Notes under the pieces: generated by a model | What the model was told of the DNA's origin: nothing | Seen by the model: the letters and a program-made list of their open reading frames with translations, nothing else | Database searches by the model: none | Origin: Salinibaculum litoreum | GTDB taxonomy: Archaea > Halobacteriota > Halobacteria > Halobacteriales > Haloarculaceae | NCBI GenBank assembly: GCA_009789175.1 | Contig: CP046866.1 | Coordinates: 2,976,001 to 3,040,000, forward strand | Direction: 5' to 3' | Length of the DNA: 64,000 nucleotides | Shown: positions 17,163-26,096 of the stretch, piece by piece | Layout of the letters: each line of letters opens with the position of its first letter | Numbering within the stretch: position 1 is the first letter of the stretch | Translations under genes and position numbers: made by a program

Positions 17163-18122
17163 ATGACTGATACAGAGACGGAGACGGCCGATGCACAGGC
17201 CGAGTCTGCCATCGCGGAAGCGAGTGCCGTCGTCGACGATGTCATCGACAACGTCGAGGGCGTCATCGTCGGCCACCACGAAGAAATCGAGCATATCATG
17301 ACTGCCCTGCTGGGCCGGGGCCACGTCCTGCTTGAGGACGTTCCCGGCGTCGGCAAGACGATGCTCGCGCGGTCGGTGGCCCGGTCCTTCGATGGTAGCT
17401 TCAAACGGGTCCAGTTCACGCCCGACCTGCTGCCCTCGGACGTGACTGGTGTCAACATCTACAACCAGCAAACGGAGTCCTTCGAGTTCCGCGAGGGGCC
17501 TATCTTCGCAAACGTCGTGCTGGGCGACGAAATCAACCGCGCGCCACCGAAGACGCAGTCCGCGCTCTTGGAGGCCATGGAGGAAACACAGGCCACTGTC
17601 GACGGGGAGACCTACGACCTGCCCCAGCCGTTTACCGTCATCGCCACGCAGAACACCGTCGAAGGTGACCGCGCCTACGACCTGCCGATGGCCGAAGTCG
17701 ACCGCTTCATGAAGAAACTCCACCTGGGCTATCCCGACGAGCGCGAGGAGACGGAGATGCTCGGCCGGGTCGTCGGCGACCATCCAATCGAGGACCTCTC
17801 TGCGGTCGCCACGCTCGCGGACCTGCGGGCGGCACGCGCGGCGACCGCGGAGGTGACCGTCAGCGAACCCGTCCGCACATACGCGACGCGGCTGGCGAAC
17901 GACACCCGCGAGCAGGCACAACTCGGTGTCAGCCCCCGCGGGACTATCGCCCTGTTGCAGGCCGCACAGGCCCGCGCAGTGCTGGCTGGCCGCTCTTATG
18001 TCGTCCCCGACGACGTGCAGGCCGAAGCCCGTGTCGTCCTCACACACCGTGTACGCACGGCGACCGACCGTCCCGCGAGTGCCGTCGTCGAGGACGCACT
18101 CGCGACCGTCGATATCGAATGA
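17163..18122 (+). CDS. MoxR-family AAA+ ATPase
   Basis: A 319-residue AAA+ chaperone-like ATPase. Walker A is DVPGVGKT (59-66), Walker B is VVLGDEINRAPP (about 117-128), and TQNTVEGDRAYDLPMAEVDRF is the sensor 1/arginine region typical of MoxR. SPRGTIALLQAAQARAVL is sensor 2. It starts a MoxR-DUF58-transglutaminase operon. In such clusters MoxR is proposed to assist folding or metal insertion of a partner. The ATG at 17163 was preferred to one 111 bp upstream because the upstream part is low-complexity Pro/Ser. The gap 16966-17162 shows nothing else. Confidence 0.93.
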   Translation: MTDTETETADAQAESAIAEASAVVDDVIDNVEGVIVGHHEEIEHIMTALLGRGHVLLEDVPGVGKTMLARSVARSFDGSFKRVQFTPDLLPSDVTGVNIYNQQTESFEFREGPIFANVVLGDEINRAPPKTQSALLEAMEETQATVDGETYDLPQPFTVIATQNTVEGDRAYDLPMAEVDRFMKKLHLGYPDEREETEMLGRVVGDHPIEDLSAVATLADLRAARAATAEVTVSEPVRTYATRLANDTREQAQLGVSPRGTIALLQAAQARAVLAGRSYVVPDDVQAEARVVLTHRVRTATDRPASAVVEDALATVDIE

Positions 18123-19084
18123 GACTCACGCGTCGTGGGTGGGCGGTGCTTGCCGTCCTCGCCGGTACGTACGTCGCTGCCTACCTCGCCGGGGAGCGAG
18201 CGCTCAACGCTGTCGCTGCTCCGTTGCTGGCTGCGCTCGTGGTCGGTGCCGTCCTCGTCTGGCGGGCCGACCCACCGACGCTTTCCTACAGTTCGCTCCG
18301 ACCGGGGTTTCCCGGCGACGAGCGCACACTGACCGTCACCGCCGGAGGCGGGGGTGTCGTCACCGTCGAGCAGCCACTCCCTGACGGACTGGACGCAACA
18401 GCCATCGACGCCGCCGTGACCCCTCCCCATTCCTTCGAGCGTCCGGTCACGCTCGCACGGCGGGGGGTTTATCGACTGGAGTCACCGACGGTCCGGCAGC
18501 GGGACCCGCTCGGACTCGTCTCGACGGCCGTCACGGTCGACCCGGCCTGTGAGTTCGTCGTCTATCCGACCATCTACGACCTCGATGACCGACACGTCAC
18601 GCGGCTGTTCAGCGATGAAAACGCCGCCGAGCGCCAGGAGTTCGACCGCCTCCGTGAGTACGTCCCCGGCGACCCGCTGCGCAACGTCCACTGGAAGTCC
18701 AGCGCCAAACGCGACGACCTTCTCGTGATGGAGTTCGCTCCGGCCGAACACACAGAGACCGTCACCGTCGCGGCCGACGCCGACGAGGGTCACGCCGACG
18801 CGATGGCTGCCGCCGCCGCGACAGTCGCACTCGCCGCTCTCGATGCTGATTTGCAGGTCGCACTCACGATTCCCGACGACCACCTGGCCGCTGGTCTGGG
18901 CGAGACCCACCGGGGGAACGTGCTGCGCCTGCTCGCGGGCGCGACGGCCGGACGGGTGTCGGCGGAGACCCACGCCGAGGCCGAGGTTTCCGTCCGCGCC
19001 GATGCCAACGGGACACACGTACGCATCGGCGACCGCTTCGTGGCTCTGCGTGACGGGGGCGACACGCGGGAGGTCTCGGCATGA
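18119..19084 (+). CDS. DUF58 membrane-anchored protein
   Basis: A 321-residue protein with two N-terminal membrane helices (about 9-47) followed by a beta-rich domain and the DUF58 signature near residues 170-205: FDRLREYVPGDPLRNVHWKS then SAKRDDLLVMEF. The protein is thought to be a von Willebrand A-like partner of MoxR ATPases. It overlaps moxR by 4 bp and the next gene by 4 bp (both ATGA type), so the three products are made together. The molecular role in archaea is not established. Confidence 0.9.
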   Translation: MRLTRRGWAVLAVLAGTYVAAYLAGERALNAVAAPLLAALVVGAVLVWRADPPTLSYSSLRPGFPGDERTLTVTAGGGGVVTVEQPLPDGLDATAIDAAVTPPHSFERPVTLARRGVYRLESPTVRQRDPLGLVSTAVTVDPACEFVVYPTIYDLDDRHVTRLFSDENAAERQEFDRLREYVPGDPLRNVHWKSSAKRDDLLVMEFAPAEHTETVTVAADADEGHADAMAAAAATVALAALDADLQVALTIPDDHLAAGLGETHRGNVLRLLAGATAGRVSAETHAEAEVSVRADANGTHVRIGDRFVALRDGGDTREVSA

Positions 19085-21291
19085 CTCCCGACGCTGCTGG
19101 CCGGACTGGCGGGTCACGCGGCCGAATTGACGATACCTTCGCTCGGCTCTTTTCGCGGGTGGGGGTCGACATGTCGCTGACGCGTGCCCTGGCCCTGGGC
19201 GGGTTGGTGCTGGTGCTCGTCTCCGTTCTCTCTGTGTTGCACTACATCGTCCTCGTCTCGCAGGAACCGGACACCTTCTTTTTGCTCGTGGCTGCCTCGC
19301 TCGTGGCCGCGACGGTGACGGCGCGGTTCCTGCGGGTGACGGTTGCGCTCTCGATTGCCGGGGTGGCATTCGCCGTGGGCCTGTTTTTCTATCTCGGGGC
19401 GCTGTCCTCGGACCCGCAGGTTGGGGCGTTGCTCGCCAGTAACGCCGAGTTGCTGAGCGGGAAATCGATTCTGGAAATCGAGGCCGCGACGCTGTGGGCG
19501 CTGTCGGTCACGCCCGCCCCCGTCTTCGTGCTGTGGTATCTCGGCCTCCGTGGCTGGTACGGGACAGCGACGCTCGTCGGTGCCGGCTTGCTCGCCTACT
19601 TCGTCTTGACCGGTGATGCGGGCCTGCCGCTGACGCTGCTCGGTGTCGTCGGTGGGGCGGCGGCGGTCGGCTTCGGTGACCTCGACCGTCGCGAGCACTC
19701 ACAGGGGGCCCTCGAAGCCGTCGCAGTCGTGCTTGCGGTGATGGTTGTCACGCCGCTTGTCGTCTCGGTCGTTCCCGGGAGCATCGGTTTGCCCTTCGGC
19801 TTCGGCGGGGCCGACCAGAGCACGGGGGACACAACGCTTGAAGCGTCGCTTCTGTCGTCTGACTCGGAGTTCGAACTGCAGGGCAGTATCGAACTCTCGC
19901 CGAAGGTCCGGTACACCGTCACCAGCACGGAGCCGCGATACTGGCGGGTCGACAGCTACAACCGCTACACCGGCGACGGCTGGGTGCGCAGCGGCGAATC
20001 GGTTCCCGAAAGCGAGATGGGGCTCCCGAACCCCCCGGGGCCGACCCGCGAGGTGCGCCAGACGTTCCAGGTCGAATCAGCGACGGCAGTGATGCCGGCG
20101 GCGTGGCGACCGGTCGCGGTATCCGGGGCTGGGGACCCCCAGGTGTCGACGGAGTTCGGCCTCGCACCCAGTGGCACCCTCAGCGATGGGTCCTCCTATC
20201 AGGTGACCAGCGCAGTCCCGGAAGCCTCACCGCGGGACCTCGCTACGGCCGGCAGTCGCGACCCCCAGCGGGTCACCGAGCGGTACACGCAGGTCCCCGC
20301 CAGCACCCCCGACCGCGTGGCCGCGCGGGCCGAGAGCATCACCGACCCCGCCGAGAACCGGTACGAGGCGGCCAGCCGGGTCGAGCAGTGGCTCGAATCG
20401 AACAAGGAGTACTCGCTGGCTGTCGACCGGCCGGAGGGTGACGTGGCCGATGCTTTCATCTTCGAGATGGACCGGGGCTATTGCACCTACTACGCGACGG
20501 CGATGGCTGTCATGTTGCGGACACAGGATGTCCCGGCCCGTGTGACCGTCGGCTACACGACCGGCGAGCAGGTCGATGACGACCGCTACGTGGTCCGGGG
20601 CTACGATTCGCATGCCTGGGTCGAGGTGTACTTCCCGGATGTGGGCTGGATGCGCTTTGACCCGACGCCCGCGAGTCCCCGCCAGACAGCCCAGCAGGCT
20701 CGACTTGACGAAGCCCGTGCGACCGGCGAGCCCGGTGTCGACACGGACGAGACCGACCCTGCCCAGCAGACGCCGACGCCGACTGAGACGACGGCGACGC
20801 CTGGCGAGCCGACGACTGTGCCTCCGTCCGGGCCGACACAGACGACGACGGACCCCTACGAGAACGTCTCCGAGCCGACATCGTTGCCGGAGGACGACGA
20901 CGGCGGGTCGCCCCTTCCCGACCTGCCGCCGCCGGACCAGCTAGCGCTTGCGGCTATCCTCTTCGTGGGGACCGTCGCCGGTCTTCGCCGGAGTGGGGTC
21001 TCCGAGCGGGTCTACCGGTGGGCGTGGCTCCGCTACCAGCCACAGACACCCCCGCCGACCGATGTCGAGCGGACTTTCCGGCGGCTGATGTACGTCCTGC
21101 AGCGACGGTCCCGGCCTCGACGGTCGGGTGAGACGGTGCGAGCGTATCTGGCAGCTATCGATGCCGGCGAGGAGGCACGGGAACTGGCCGCAATTCGGGA
21201 ACAATCACGGTATGGCGACGGGATAGGTCAGGAGCAGGCTGCCCGAGCCCGGGAGCTACTGCGGCGGGTTCGCAGTCGCGAGGCTGTATAA
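19081..21291 (+). CDS. Membrane-bound transglutaminase-like protein (TgpA type)
   Basis: A 736-residue protein. After a cytosolic lead there are about seven membrane helices (40-240), a large extracytoplasmic part with a transglutaminase-like core, a Thr/Pro-rich linker (about 560-620), one more helix (about 620-640) and a cytosolic C-terminal DUF4129-like region. The catalytic triad is visible: C468 in MDRGYCTYYATAM, H511 in YDSHAWVEVYF and D527 in RFDPTPA. These proteins are papain-fold and may cleave or cross-link cell-surface peptides. The MoxR-DUF58-TgpA order is conserved across bacteria and archaea. Confidence 0.92.
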   Translation: MTPDAAGRTGGSRGRIDDTFARLFSRVGVDMSLTRALALGGLVLVLVSVLSVLHYIVLVSQEPDTFFLLVAASLVAATVTARFLRVTVALSIAGVAFAVGLFFYLGALSSDPQVGALLASNAELLSGKSILEIEAATLWALSVTPAPVFVLWYLGLRGWYGTATLVGAGLLAYFVLTGDAGLPLTLLGVVGGAAAVGFGDLDRREHSQGALEAVAVVLAVMVVTPLVVSVVPGSIGLPFGFGGADQSTGDTTLEASLLSSDSEFELQGSIELSPKVRYTVTSTEPRYWRVDSYNRYTGDGWVRSGESVPESEMGLPNPPGPTREVRQTFQVESATAVMPAAWRPVAVSGAGDPQVSTEFGLAPSGTLSDGSSYQVTSAVPEASPRDLATAGSRDPQRVTERYTQVPASTPDRVAARAESITDPAENRYEAASRVEQWLESNKEYSLAVDRPEGDVADAFIFEMDRGYCTYYATAMAVMLRTQDVPARVTVGYTTGEQVDDDRYVVRGYDSHAWVEVYFPDVGWMRFDPTPASPRQTAQQARLDEARATGEPGVDTDETDPAQQTPTPTETTATPGEPTTVPPSGPTQTTTDPYENVSEPTSLPEDDDGGSPLPDLPPPDQLALAAILFVGTVAGLRRSGVSERVYRWAWLRYQPQTPPPTDVERTFRRLMYVLQRRSRPRRSGETVRAYLAAIDAGEEARELAAIREQSRYGDGIGQEQAARARELLRRVRSREAV

Positions 21292-21304
21292 GGTCCCGAC
21301 AGTG

Positions 21305-21311
21305 TTTAATA
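21305..21311 (+). promoter_or_regulatory. TATA box of the aIF1 gene
   Basis: gtttaatagg is centred about 28 bp before the ATG at 21337, consistent with a leaderless transcript separate from the transglutaminase operon. Confidence 0.55.
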
Positions 21312-21336
21312 GGTTGATTTCGTACGCCGAACTGTA

Positions 21337-21630
21337 ATGTCGGAAGTCTGCTCGACGTGCGGGCTGCCCGAGGAGCTTTGCGTCTGTGAGGATGTCGCCA
21401 AAGACTCCCAGGAAATCACCGTCCGCATCGACGAGCGCCGCTACGGAAAGGAGGTAACGATCATCGAGGGATTCGACCCGAGCGACGTCGACATGGACAG
21501 TCTGTCCTCGGACCTGAAATCGAAATTTGCTTGCGGGGGGACTGTCGACGACGGACAGATCGAGCTCCAGGGCAACCACACCGGGCGCGTCGAGGACTTT
21601 CTCCGGGACAAGGGCTTCAACGTCGCCTGA
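21337..21630 (+). CDS. sui1: Translation initiation factor aIF1 (SUI1 family)
   Basis: A 97-residue SUI1-fold protein that helps select the start codon on the 30S subunit. The N-terminus has a zinc-binding cluster, [16 protein letters not shown] (residues 5-20), as in archaeal and some eukaryotic eIF1. The core follows: [40 protein letters not shown] and [20 protein letters not shown]. The length is normal. It has its own TATA box and is a single-gene unit. Confidence 0.95.
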   Translation: MSEVCSTCGLPEELCVCEDVAKDSQEITVRIDERRYGKEVTIIEGFDPSDVDMDSLSSDLKSKFACGGTVDDGQIELQGNHTGRVEDFLRDKGFNVA

Positions 21631-21676
21631 GCTCTCCGGTTCGTTCTGCAGAAACTGCCTTTCTCCAGCGACTGCT

Positions 21677-22516
21677 CTATAGCGTGTCGTCCCCGAACGA
21701 GACCAGTAGCGTCGGCTGTGCTCTCCGTGTCTCACAGTCCGTGCCCCGCTCGACGGCCAGTGTCGTTTCCTGCGAGGCGTTTTCCTCCCAGTAGATTGTC
21801 GCGACCACGTCGTATGTCTCGGTTCCGCTGCCGGCTATGGTATCGCTGCTCAACTGCCAGTGGTTCTTGTAGTCGACCTCCACGTCAGCAGGCAGACGCT
21901 GGTCGCCGGCGACACAGGTCTCGATTTCCGGTAGCGCCACCGGTCGCCGGAAGACGAAGCCGTTGGTCGCGGTCACCGTCGCGACGGTCCGTTTGAGGTT
22001 TTCGCTCCGTCGGGCGTCCTCGCTGGCAGGTGCGGTGAACGTCACAGAGTCGTCGACTTCGAGTTCGTGACTGACGCCGCCACCGAGTGCATCGGCGCTG
22101 ACGAGAACCGCACTCGCCACCGCGAGGCCGAGGACGACGTACCCTGCAGTTCTGGTCGAGACCGAGAGGCCACGCTCACGGAGGCCGTACCCCAGCCCGA
22201 TGAACAGTCCTGCTGAGAGGGTAAACAGCAGGAAGACGCCGGTCTCGCCCGGGTTGTGTCGACCGATGACGTAGGCGACGAAGGCGACGTAGCTGACCAC
22301 CGACAGCGCGAAGGCGACCGTGTCGAGTACGTCCCGCTGTATCGCCACGCCGGCGACGAAGAAGGCCACGAACCCGAACAGCAACAGGAGGGCCTTGACG
22401 GTCACCGAGAGCCGAAACACCACGTCCCGGAGGAAATACAGCGTCGCGAGCGCGGCGAAGACGACCCCCAGCGCGTACAGTATCGTCCCGCTGTCGATGT
22501 CGATATCGAACGCCAT
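21677..22516 (-). CDS. Polytopic membrane protein of unknown function
   Basis: A 279-residue protein with about six hydrophobic helices in the first 150 residues (TILYALGVVFAALATLYFLR, ALLLLFGFVAFFVAGVAI and others), then an extracytoplasmic beta-rich domain of about 125 residues containing two Cys (in EIETCVAGDQR and GTDCETR) that could form a disulfide. I do not recognise the family. It is monocistronic, and the 400 bp upstream of it is the hairpin-rich region before engB's stop. Confidence 0.75.
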   Translation of the reverse strand: MAFDIDIDSGTILYALGVVFAALATLYFLRDVVFRLSVTVKALLLLFGFVAFFVAGVAIQRDVLDTVAFALSVVSYVAFVAYVIGRHNPGETGVFLLFTLSAGLFIGLGYGLRERGLSVSTRTAGYVVLGLAVASAVLVSADALGGGVSHELEVDDSVTFTAPASEDARRSENLKRTVATVTATNGFVFRRPVALPEIETCVAGDQRLPADVEVDYKNHWQLSSDTIAGSGTETYDVVATIYWEENASQETTLAVERGTDCETRRAQPTLLVSFGDDTL

Positions 22517-22616
22517 TTCACTGACAGTCTCCCGGCTGTGGTATCAGTATTGTGCAACCACTGTCAGGTTGGTTACGATTGCTGTCGCGGTGCGGAGTCA
22601 GGGAGGGTGGCCTGCG

Positions 22617-22910
22617 GCGCTGTGGCCAGGAGCGCGTGCCGCGGTAACGCCGCGGCCAAGCGACCCACCGGGAGATGTGAACGTCTCCCGAACCGTACCT
22701 CGCTTCGCTCGGTGAGATGGGGAAGGGCAGGGCTGCCGTTGCAGTGCGGTCGCGGTGTGGCACGGAGGCGGCAGCGGAGCGATTGCGGTAAGTCACTACG
22801 ATAGCACCCGCTCGCGCGCTACCGCACGCGAGCGGCTTTTTCACTATGTTTTTTCGCCGAGCGGTCCGGTGTGCGCTCTGCGAGCGCGCCCGAGACCCGA
22901 CGGCGAAAAA
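22617..22910. repeat. Intergenic hairpin cluster between engB and the membrane-protein gene
   Basis: The 400-bp gap 22517-22916 has no gene but carries several inverted repeats. I find 22638-22643 with 22651-22656, 22669-22675 with 22684-22690, 22808-22816 with 22827-22835 (9 bp, followed by a T-run), and 22850-22859 with 22901-22910 (10 bp, T5 at one base and A5 at the other), which encloses 22873-22878 with 22882-22887. 22785-22790 can also pair with 22820-22825, competing with the 9-bp hairpin. The word ctcgcttcgctcg sits at 22699-22711. T-runs on both strands make bidirectional termination possible. Confidence 0.8.
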
Positions 22911-22916
22911 GTAGTT

Positions 22917-23534
22917 TCAGAAAAACTGAAACAACTCGTCTCTGTTCTCCTCGTGGAGATGCTGCCGGACGGCCTCGGTCAGCGAAGAGATGTTGCCCCG
23001 TTTGGCGCTGATTGGGGCGATGGTCTCTTGCCATTGCTTCCATGGGGGGACCAGTCCCAGGCGGTCACAGATGTCGTTCAGCCGCTGGTCTTTGTCGTCG
23101 ACCTTGTCCATCTTGTTGACGGCGACGACGGGTGGAATCCCGACATCCCGGAGGAAATGAAACAGCTCCACATCGTGTGGAATCTCGTCGGGGCCGGAGT
23201 GGCGGTCGATGATGTCGACGGCGGCTTTCCCGTCAAGGACGAGAATCCCGACGAGAATCTCGTCGGCGTACTCCTCGATGTAGCGGACGACATCGGTCTT
23301 GATTTGCTCGCGGGCCTCCTCGGGGACGCCTTTCATGAAGCCAAAGCCGGGGAGGTCCGTGAGCACGAAGTCGGGACCCGCCCAGTCGTAGTGGTTTGGC
23401 TCGCGGGTGACGCCGGGGCGTTGCCCGGTGTCGAAAGTGTGGCCCGTCAACTCGCGCATCAGCGTGGATTTGCCCACGTTCGACCGGCCACACAGGACCA
23501 CTTCCGACCCTCTGTCCGGTCGACTCTCGAACAT
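22917..23534 (-). CDS. engB: GTP-binding protein EngB (YihA family)
   Basis: A 205-residue P-loop GTPase. G1 is GRSNVGKST (16-24), the switch region is [12 protein letters not shown]3 is [10 protein letters not shown]4 is NKMDKVD and G5 is ISAKRGN. Bacterial YihA/EngB helps assemble the large ribosomal subunit; the archaeal role is assumed similar. The start at 23534 gives the normal short lead before the first strand ([16 protein letters not shown]) and lies 27 bp from an AT-rich box near 23560. Its 3' end abuts a hairpin cluster, and its 5' side faces a long palindrome. Confidence 0.93.
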   Translation of the reverse strand: MFESRPDRGSEVVLCGRSNVGKSTLMRELTGHTFDTGQRPGVTREPNHYDWAGPDFVLTDLPGFGFMKGVPEEAREQIKTDVVRYIEEYADEILVGILVLDGKAAVDIIDRHSGPDEIPHDVELFHFLRDVGIPPVVAVNKMDKVDDKDQRLNDICDRLGLVPPWKQWQETIAPISAKRGNISSLTEAVRQHLHEENRDELFQFF

Positions 23535-23603
23535 AGGCGGTGTAGACGACGAGGAGCGAAAACGTCGGCGATTCCGGCTAGGAGTAGTAACGGTCTTCGA
23601 GAC

Positions 23604-23894
23604 TGACAGCCACAACAACAGCAAGAAAGCCCCCGCGCGCTCACCAGTCCGGGACTCGCTGCGCTCCTCGTTACCTGCGGTGCTTGCGTCGTCCGGGACG
23701 GACTGAGCGCGCGGCCCCTTTCAGTCCCACCCGATGCCAGGTCGATCAGCCGACACGGGTGGGACTGAAAGGGGCCGCAGTCAGGGGGAAGGCGGGCGAC
23801 GCAAGCACGCGAGCGAAGCGAGGCGGGCGCAGCGAGCCCCCCGACTCCTGACTGCGGGGGCTTTCTCGCTGTTTGCAGTCGTGGTTGTTCTGTC
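23604..23894. repeat. Long imperfect palindrome (about 250-290 bp) between divergent genes
   Basis: The gap 23535-23951 between engB and the GH2-like gene holds a large inverted repeat centred near 23744. Paired blocks, moving outwards: 23711-23733 with 23756-23778 (23 bp perfect, 22-nt loop), 23680-23691 with 23797-23808 (12 bp perfect), 23655-23664 with 23827-23836 (10 bp perfect), 23619-23636 with 23854-23871 (17 of 18), and 23604-23608 with 23890-23894 (5 bp). Gaps between blocks are nearly equal on both arms. An alternative four-way junction is possible using 23633-23643 with 23704-23714 and 23777-23785 with 23847-23855. No reading frame of note is inside. Confidence 0.9.
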
Positions 23895-23951
23895 GCCGAC
23901 TCACACTGCAGACTCATCACCCACATCTCCTAGCCGGCGGACGTAACAGAT

Positions 23952-25805
23952 ATGGGCGCGGGGAACGCGGCAGTGAGTATGTTCGACGAGTGGCGTGCGA
24001 CGGCGGTCGGGGGCACCGAGGAGTCGTCGGTCGCGGTGCCGGGCAAACCGGCCGAGTTTGCCGACGCCGACGGGGTCACGTACGTGACCACTTTCGAGGA
24101 CCCGCGCGACGAGCGCGACGACGCTGCCGTCGTGGAGTTGCGAGGGCTGTATGCCCACGCCGAGGTGGACGTGACCGGGGAGCGACTCGACGGTGAGGGC
24201 ACGGTCACTCACGACGCCTACTTCGAGCCACTGCGGATTCCGATTCTCCCCTACGAGGAAAACGAACTTTCCGTGACCTGTCACGCGCCACGGGACCGGT
24301 TCGGGGGGCTACACGACACCGACGCCGTCCCCGAAGCGGAGCGAGTACCGGGTATCTGGTGGGGGGCACGCGTCGAGAGCCACCCGCTCCCGTATATCGA
24401 CCGCATGCGCGTGCGCCCGGAGGTGACCGAGGATGGGGCCGTCCTGCACGTCCGGACCACTGTCGTGAGCGAGGACCCGATCGACGAGCGCATCACCTAC
24501 TCGCTGAAACCCGAAGGCGAACTGCAGACGCGGGGGATGATGGACCGCGGCAGAGTCGAGACGACGGGGCCGGGCAAGACCACCGTCGAACACACAATCG
24601 ACGTGCGCGACCCGGCGCTGTGGTGGCCCCGGGAGTTCGGCCAGCAACACCGCTATACCCTGCGGGCGAAACTCGGCAACAGCGAGCGGACGGTTACCAC
24701 CGGCATCTGCGAGGTCGACCGCGAGGGCGACCACCTGGTCGTCAACGGTCAGGAAGTCCCGATTCGTGGTGTGACGCTATCGACGGCCGACCCTGCGGAT
24801 GTCCAGCGCGCCGCGGAGACCAACGCGAACCTCGTCCGCGCGCGGGCACACGCACTCCCGCGGGAGGTCTACGAGGCCTGCGACGAGGCGGGGATGCTCG
24901 TCTGGCAGGACATGCCCCTTTCCGGGCCCGGCGCGTTCGACGCCGACCGCGGGGCCGAGCTTGCGGCGACGATGGCCGAAACATACAGCCAGCACCCCAG
25001 CCTGGCGGCCTTTGGCGTCCACGACGAGCCGACCGATGCGTTTGCCGAGGGCATCGGTGGCGGCCTGCTCGATGGGTTGCGCTTGCGCTGGCGCACCTGG
25101 CGAACCGGCTACGACCGCAGCGACGCGGACGCCATCGCCGACGCGTTCCCCGAACATCGGCCGGTCATCCCTGTGGTCGGCGGCCCGGGTGTCGACCACG
25201 ATGCGGCCGCCTACTATCCCGGCTGGGACTATGGAACCCCAGAGACTATCGACCGGCTGCTGGAGCGGCATCCGACCGACGTGCTGGCGGCCTTCGGTGC
25301 GGGCTCGCTGGCCGACGATGTCGAGACGGCGGCGGGCTTTGACGCCACGAAACACGACCGCCACGTCGACGGGGGCATCGAGGACTCACAGGCCTACCAG
25401 GCCGAGGTGTTGCGAACGGTCGCCGAGCGGGCGCGCTGTCGCGGTCTGGGTACCGTGGCGTCGTCGTTGCGGGACACCGACGGCGCGGGGATGGGTGTCT
25501 ACAGCGTCGACGGCGACCCCAAGGACAGCCAGGCAGCGCTGGCACGGGCGTTCCAGCCGGCACAGGCCTTTCTCGCACAGCCTGGGACGGGTACGCGCGA
25601 ACTCGTCGTGCGCAACGACGGGCCGAAGCCGCTGTCGGCGACCGTCTCGTGGGAGGCCGGCGAGGAACGCGGCGAACGGGATGTGACCGTCGACGCGACT
25701 GGGCTCTGGCGAGACGAGGTGGAGATACCCGCCGACGCCGATGTGGTCACGCTTCAACTGAGCGCCTCCGGTGGCACTGTCGAGAACAGGTATGACCTCT
25801 CGTAG
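23952..25805 (+). CDS. Glycoside hydrolase family 2-like protein, nucleophile apparently missing
   Basis: A protein of 617 residues (608 if it starts at the ATG at 23979). The architecture resembles GH2: an N-terminal beta-sandwich, an Ig-like middle domain (LHVRTTVVSEDPIDERITYS), then a TIM barrel starting at NGQEVPIRGVTLS with NANLVRARAHALPREVYEAC and GMLVWQDMPL. The acid/base Glu is present in FGVHDEPTD (E359). The segment where GH2 enzymes carry the nucleophile in TE(F/Y)GA reads LAAFGAGSL, with A447 in that place. A short C-terminal beta domain follows. It may be inactive, use another residue, or bind glycans. Confidence 0.7.
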   Translation: MGAGNAAVSMFDEWRATAVGGTEESSVAVPGKPAEFADADGVTYVTTFEDPRDERDDAAVVELRGLYAHAEVDVTGERLDGEGTVTHDAYFEPLRIPILPYEENELSVTCHAPRDRFGGLHDTDAVPEAERVPGIWWGARVESHPLPYIDRMRVRPEVTEDGAVLHVRTTVVSEDPIDERITYSLKPEGELQTRGMMDRGRVETTGPGKTTVEHTIDVRDPALWWPREFGQQHRYTLRAKLGNSERTVTTGICEVDREGDHLVVNGQEVPIRGVTLSTADPADVQRAAETNANLVRARAHALPREVYEACDEAGMLVWQDMPLSGPGAFDADRGAELAATMAETYSQHPSLAAFGVHDEPTDAFAEGIGGGLLDGLRLRWRTWRTGYDRSDADAIADAFPEHRPVIPVVGGPGVDHDAAAYYPGWDYGTPETIDRLLERHPTDVLAAFGAGSLADDVETAAGFDATKHDRHVDGGIEDSQAYQAEVLRTVAERARCRGLGTVASSLRDTDGAGMGVYSVDGDPKDSQAALARAFQPAQAFLAQPGTGTRELVVRNDGPKPLSATVSWEAGEERGERDVTVDATGLWRDEVEIPADADVVTLQLSASGGTVENRYDLS

Positions 25806-25867
25806 GACGCCCTGAACGGCCGGTACATGGCGTGTGGTAGCTGGTGTCGGGGGTTTCAGCGACCGGA

Positions 25868-25875
25868 ATATTTAA
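25868..25875 (+). promoter_or_regulatory. TATA box upstream of the coiled-coil protein gene
   Basis: ggaatatttaag has a strong AT-rich TATA core at 25868-25875. A transcript from about 25898 would carry a leader of roughly 200 nt before the ATG at 26097, long for this organism. The leader contains a GC-rich repeat (tggcgtggctggcgtgg near 25986) but no gene I would call. Confidence 0.45.
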
Positions 25876-26096
25876 GCGTCTATCGACTGTAGGACAGGTC
25901 ACCAGAACGTTGCGGCGTTCCGGCAGTATCGTGCATCGCCCAGTATGACAGGGAAATCTTGTTATCGGCGTCAGCGACCGACTACTGGCGTGGCTGGCGT
26001 GGCCGATATGGCTCCGCCAGCGGGCGTGGTGCAGTTGCCAGCCCTGATGGGGGTCGACTGTCCGAGCCGCAACCGATATGGCACAGAGGTACAACT

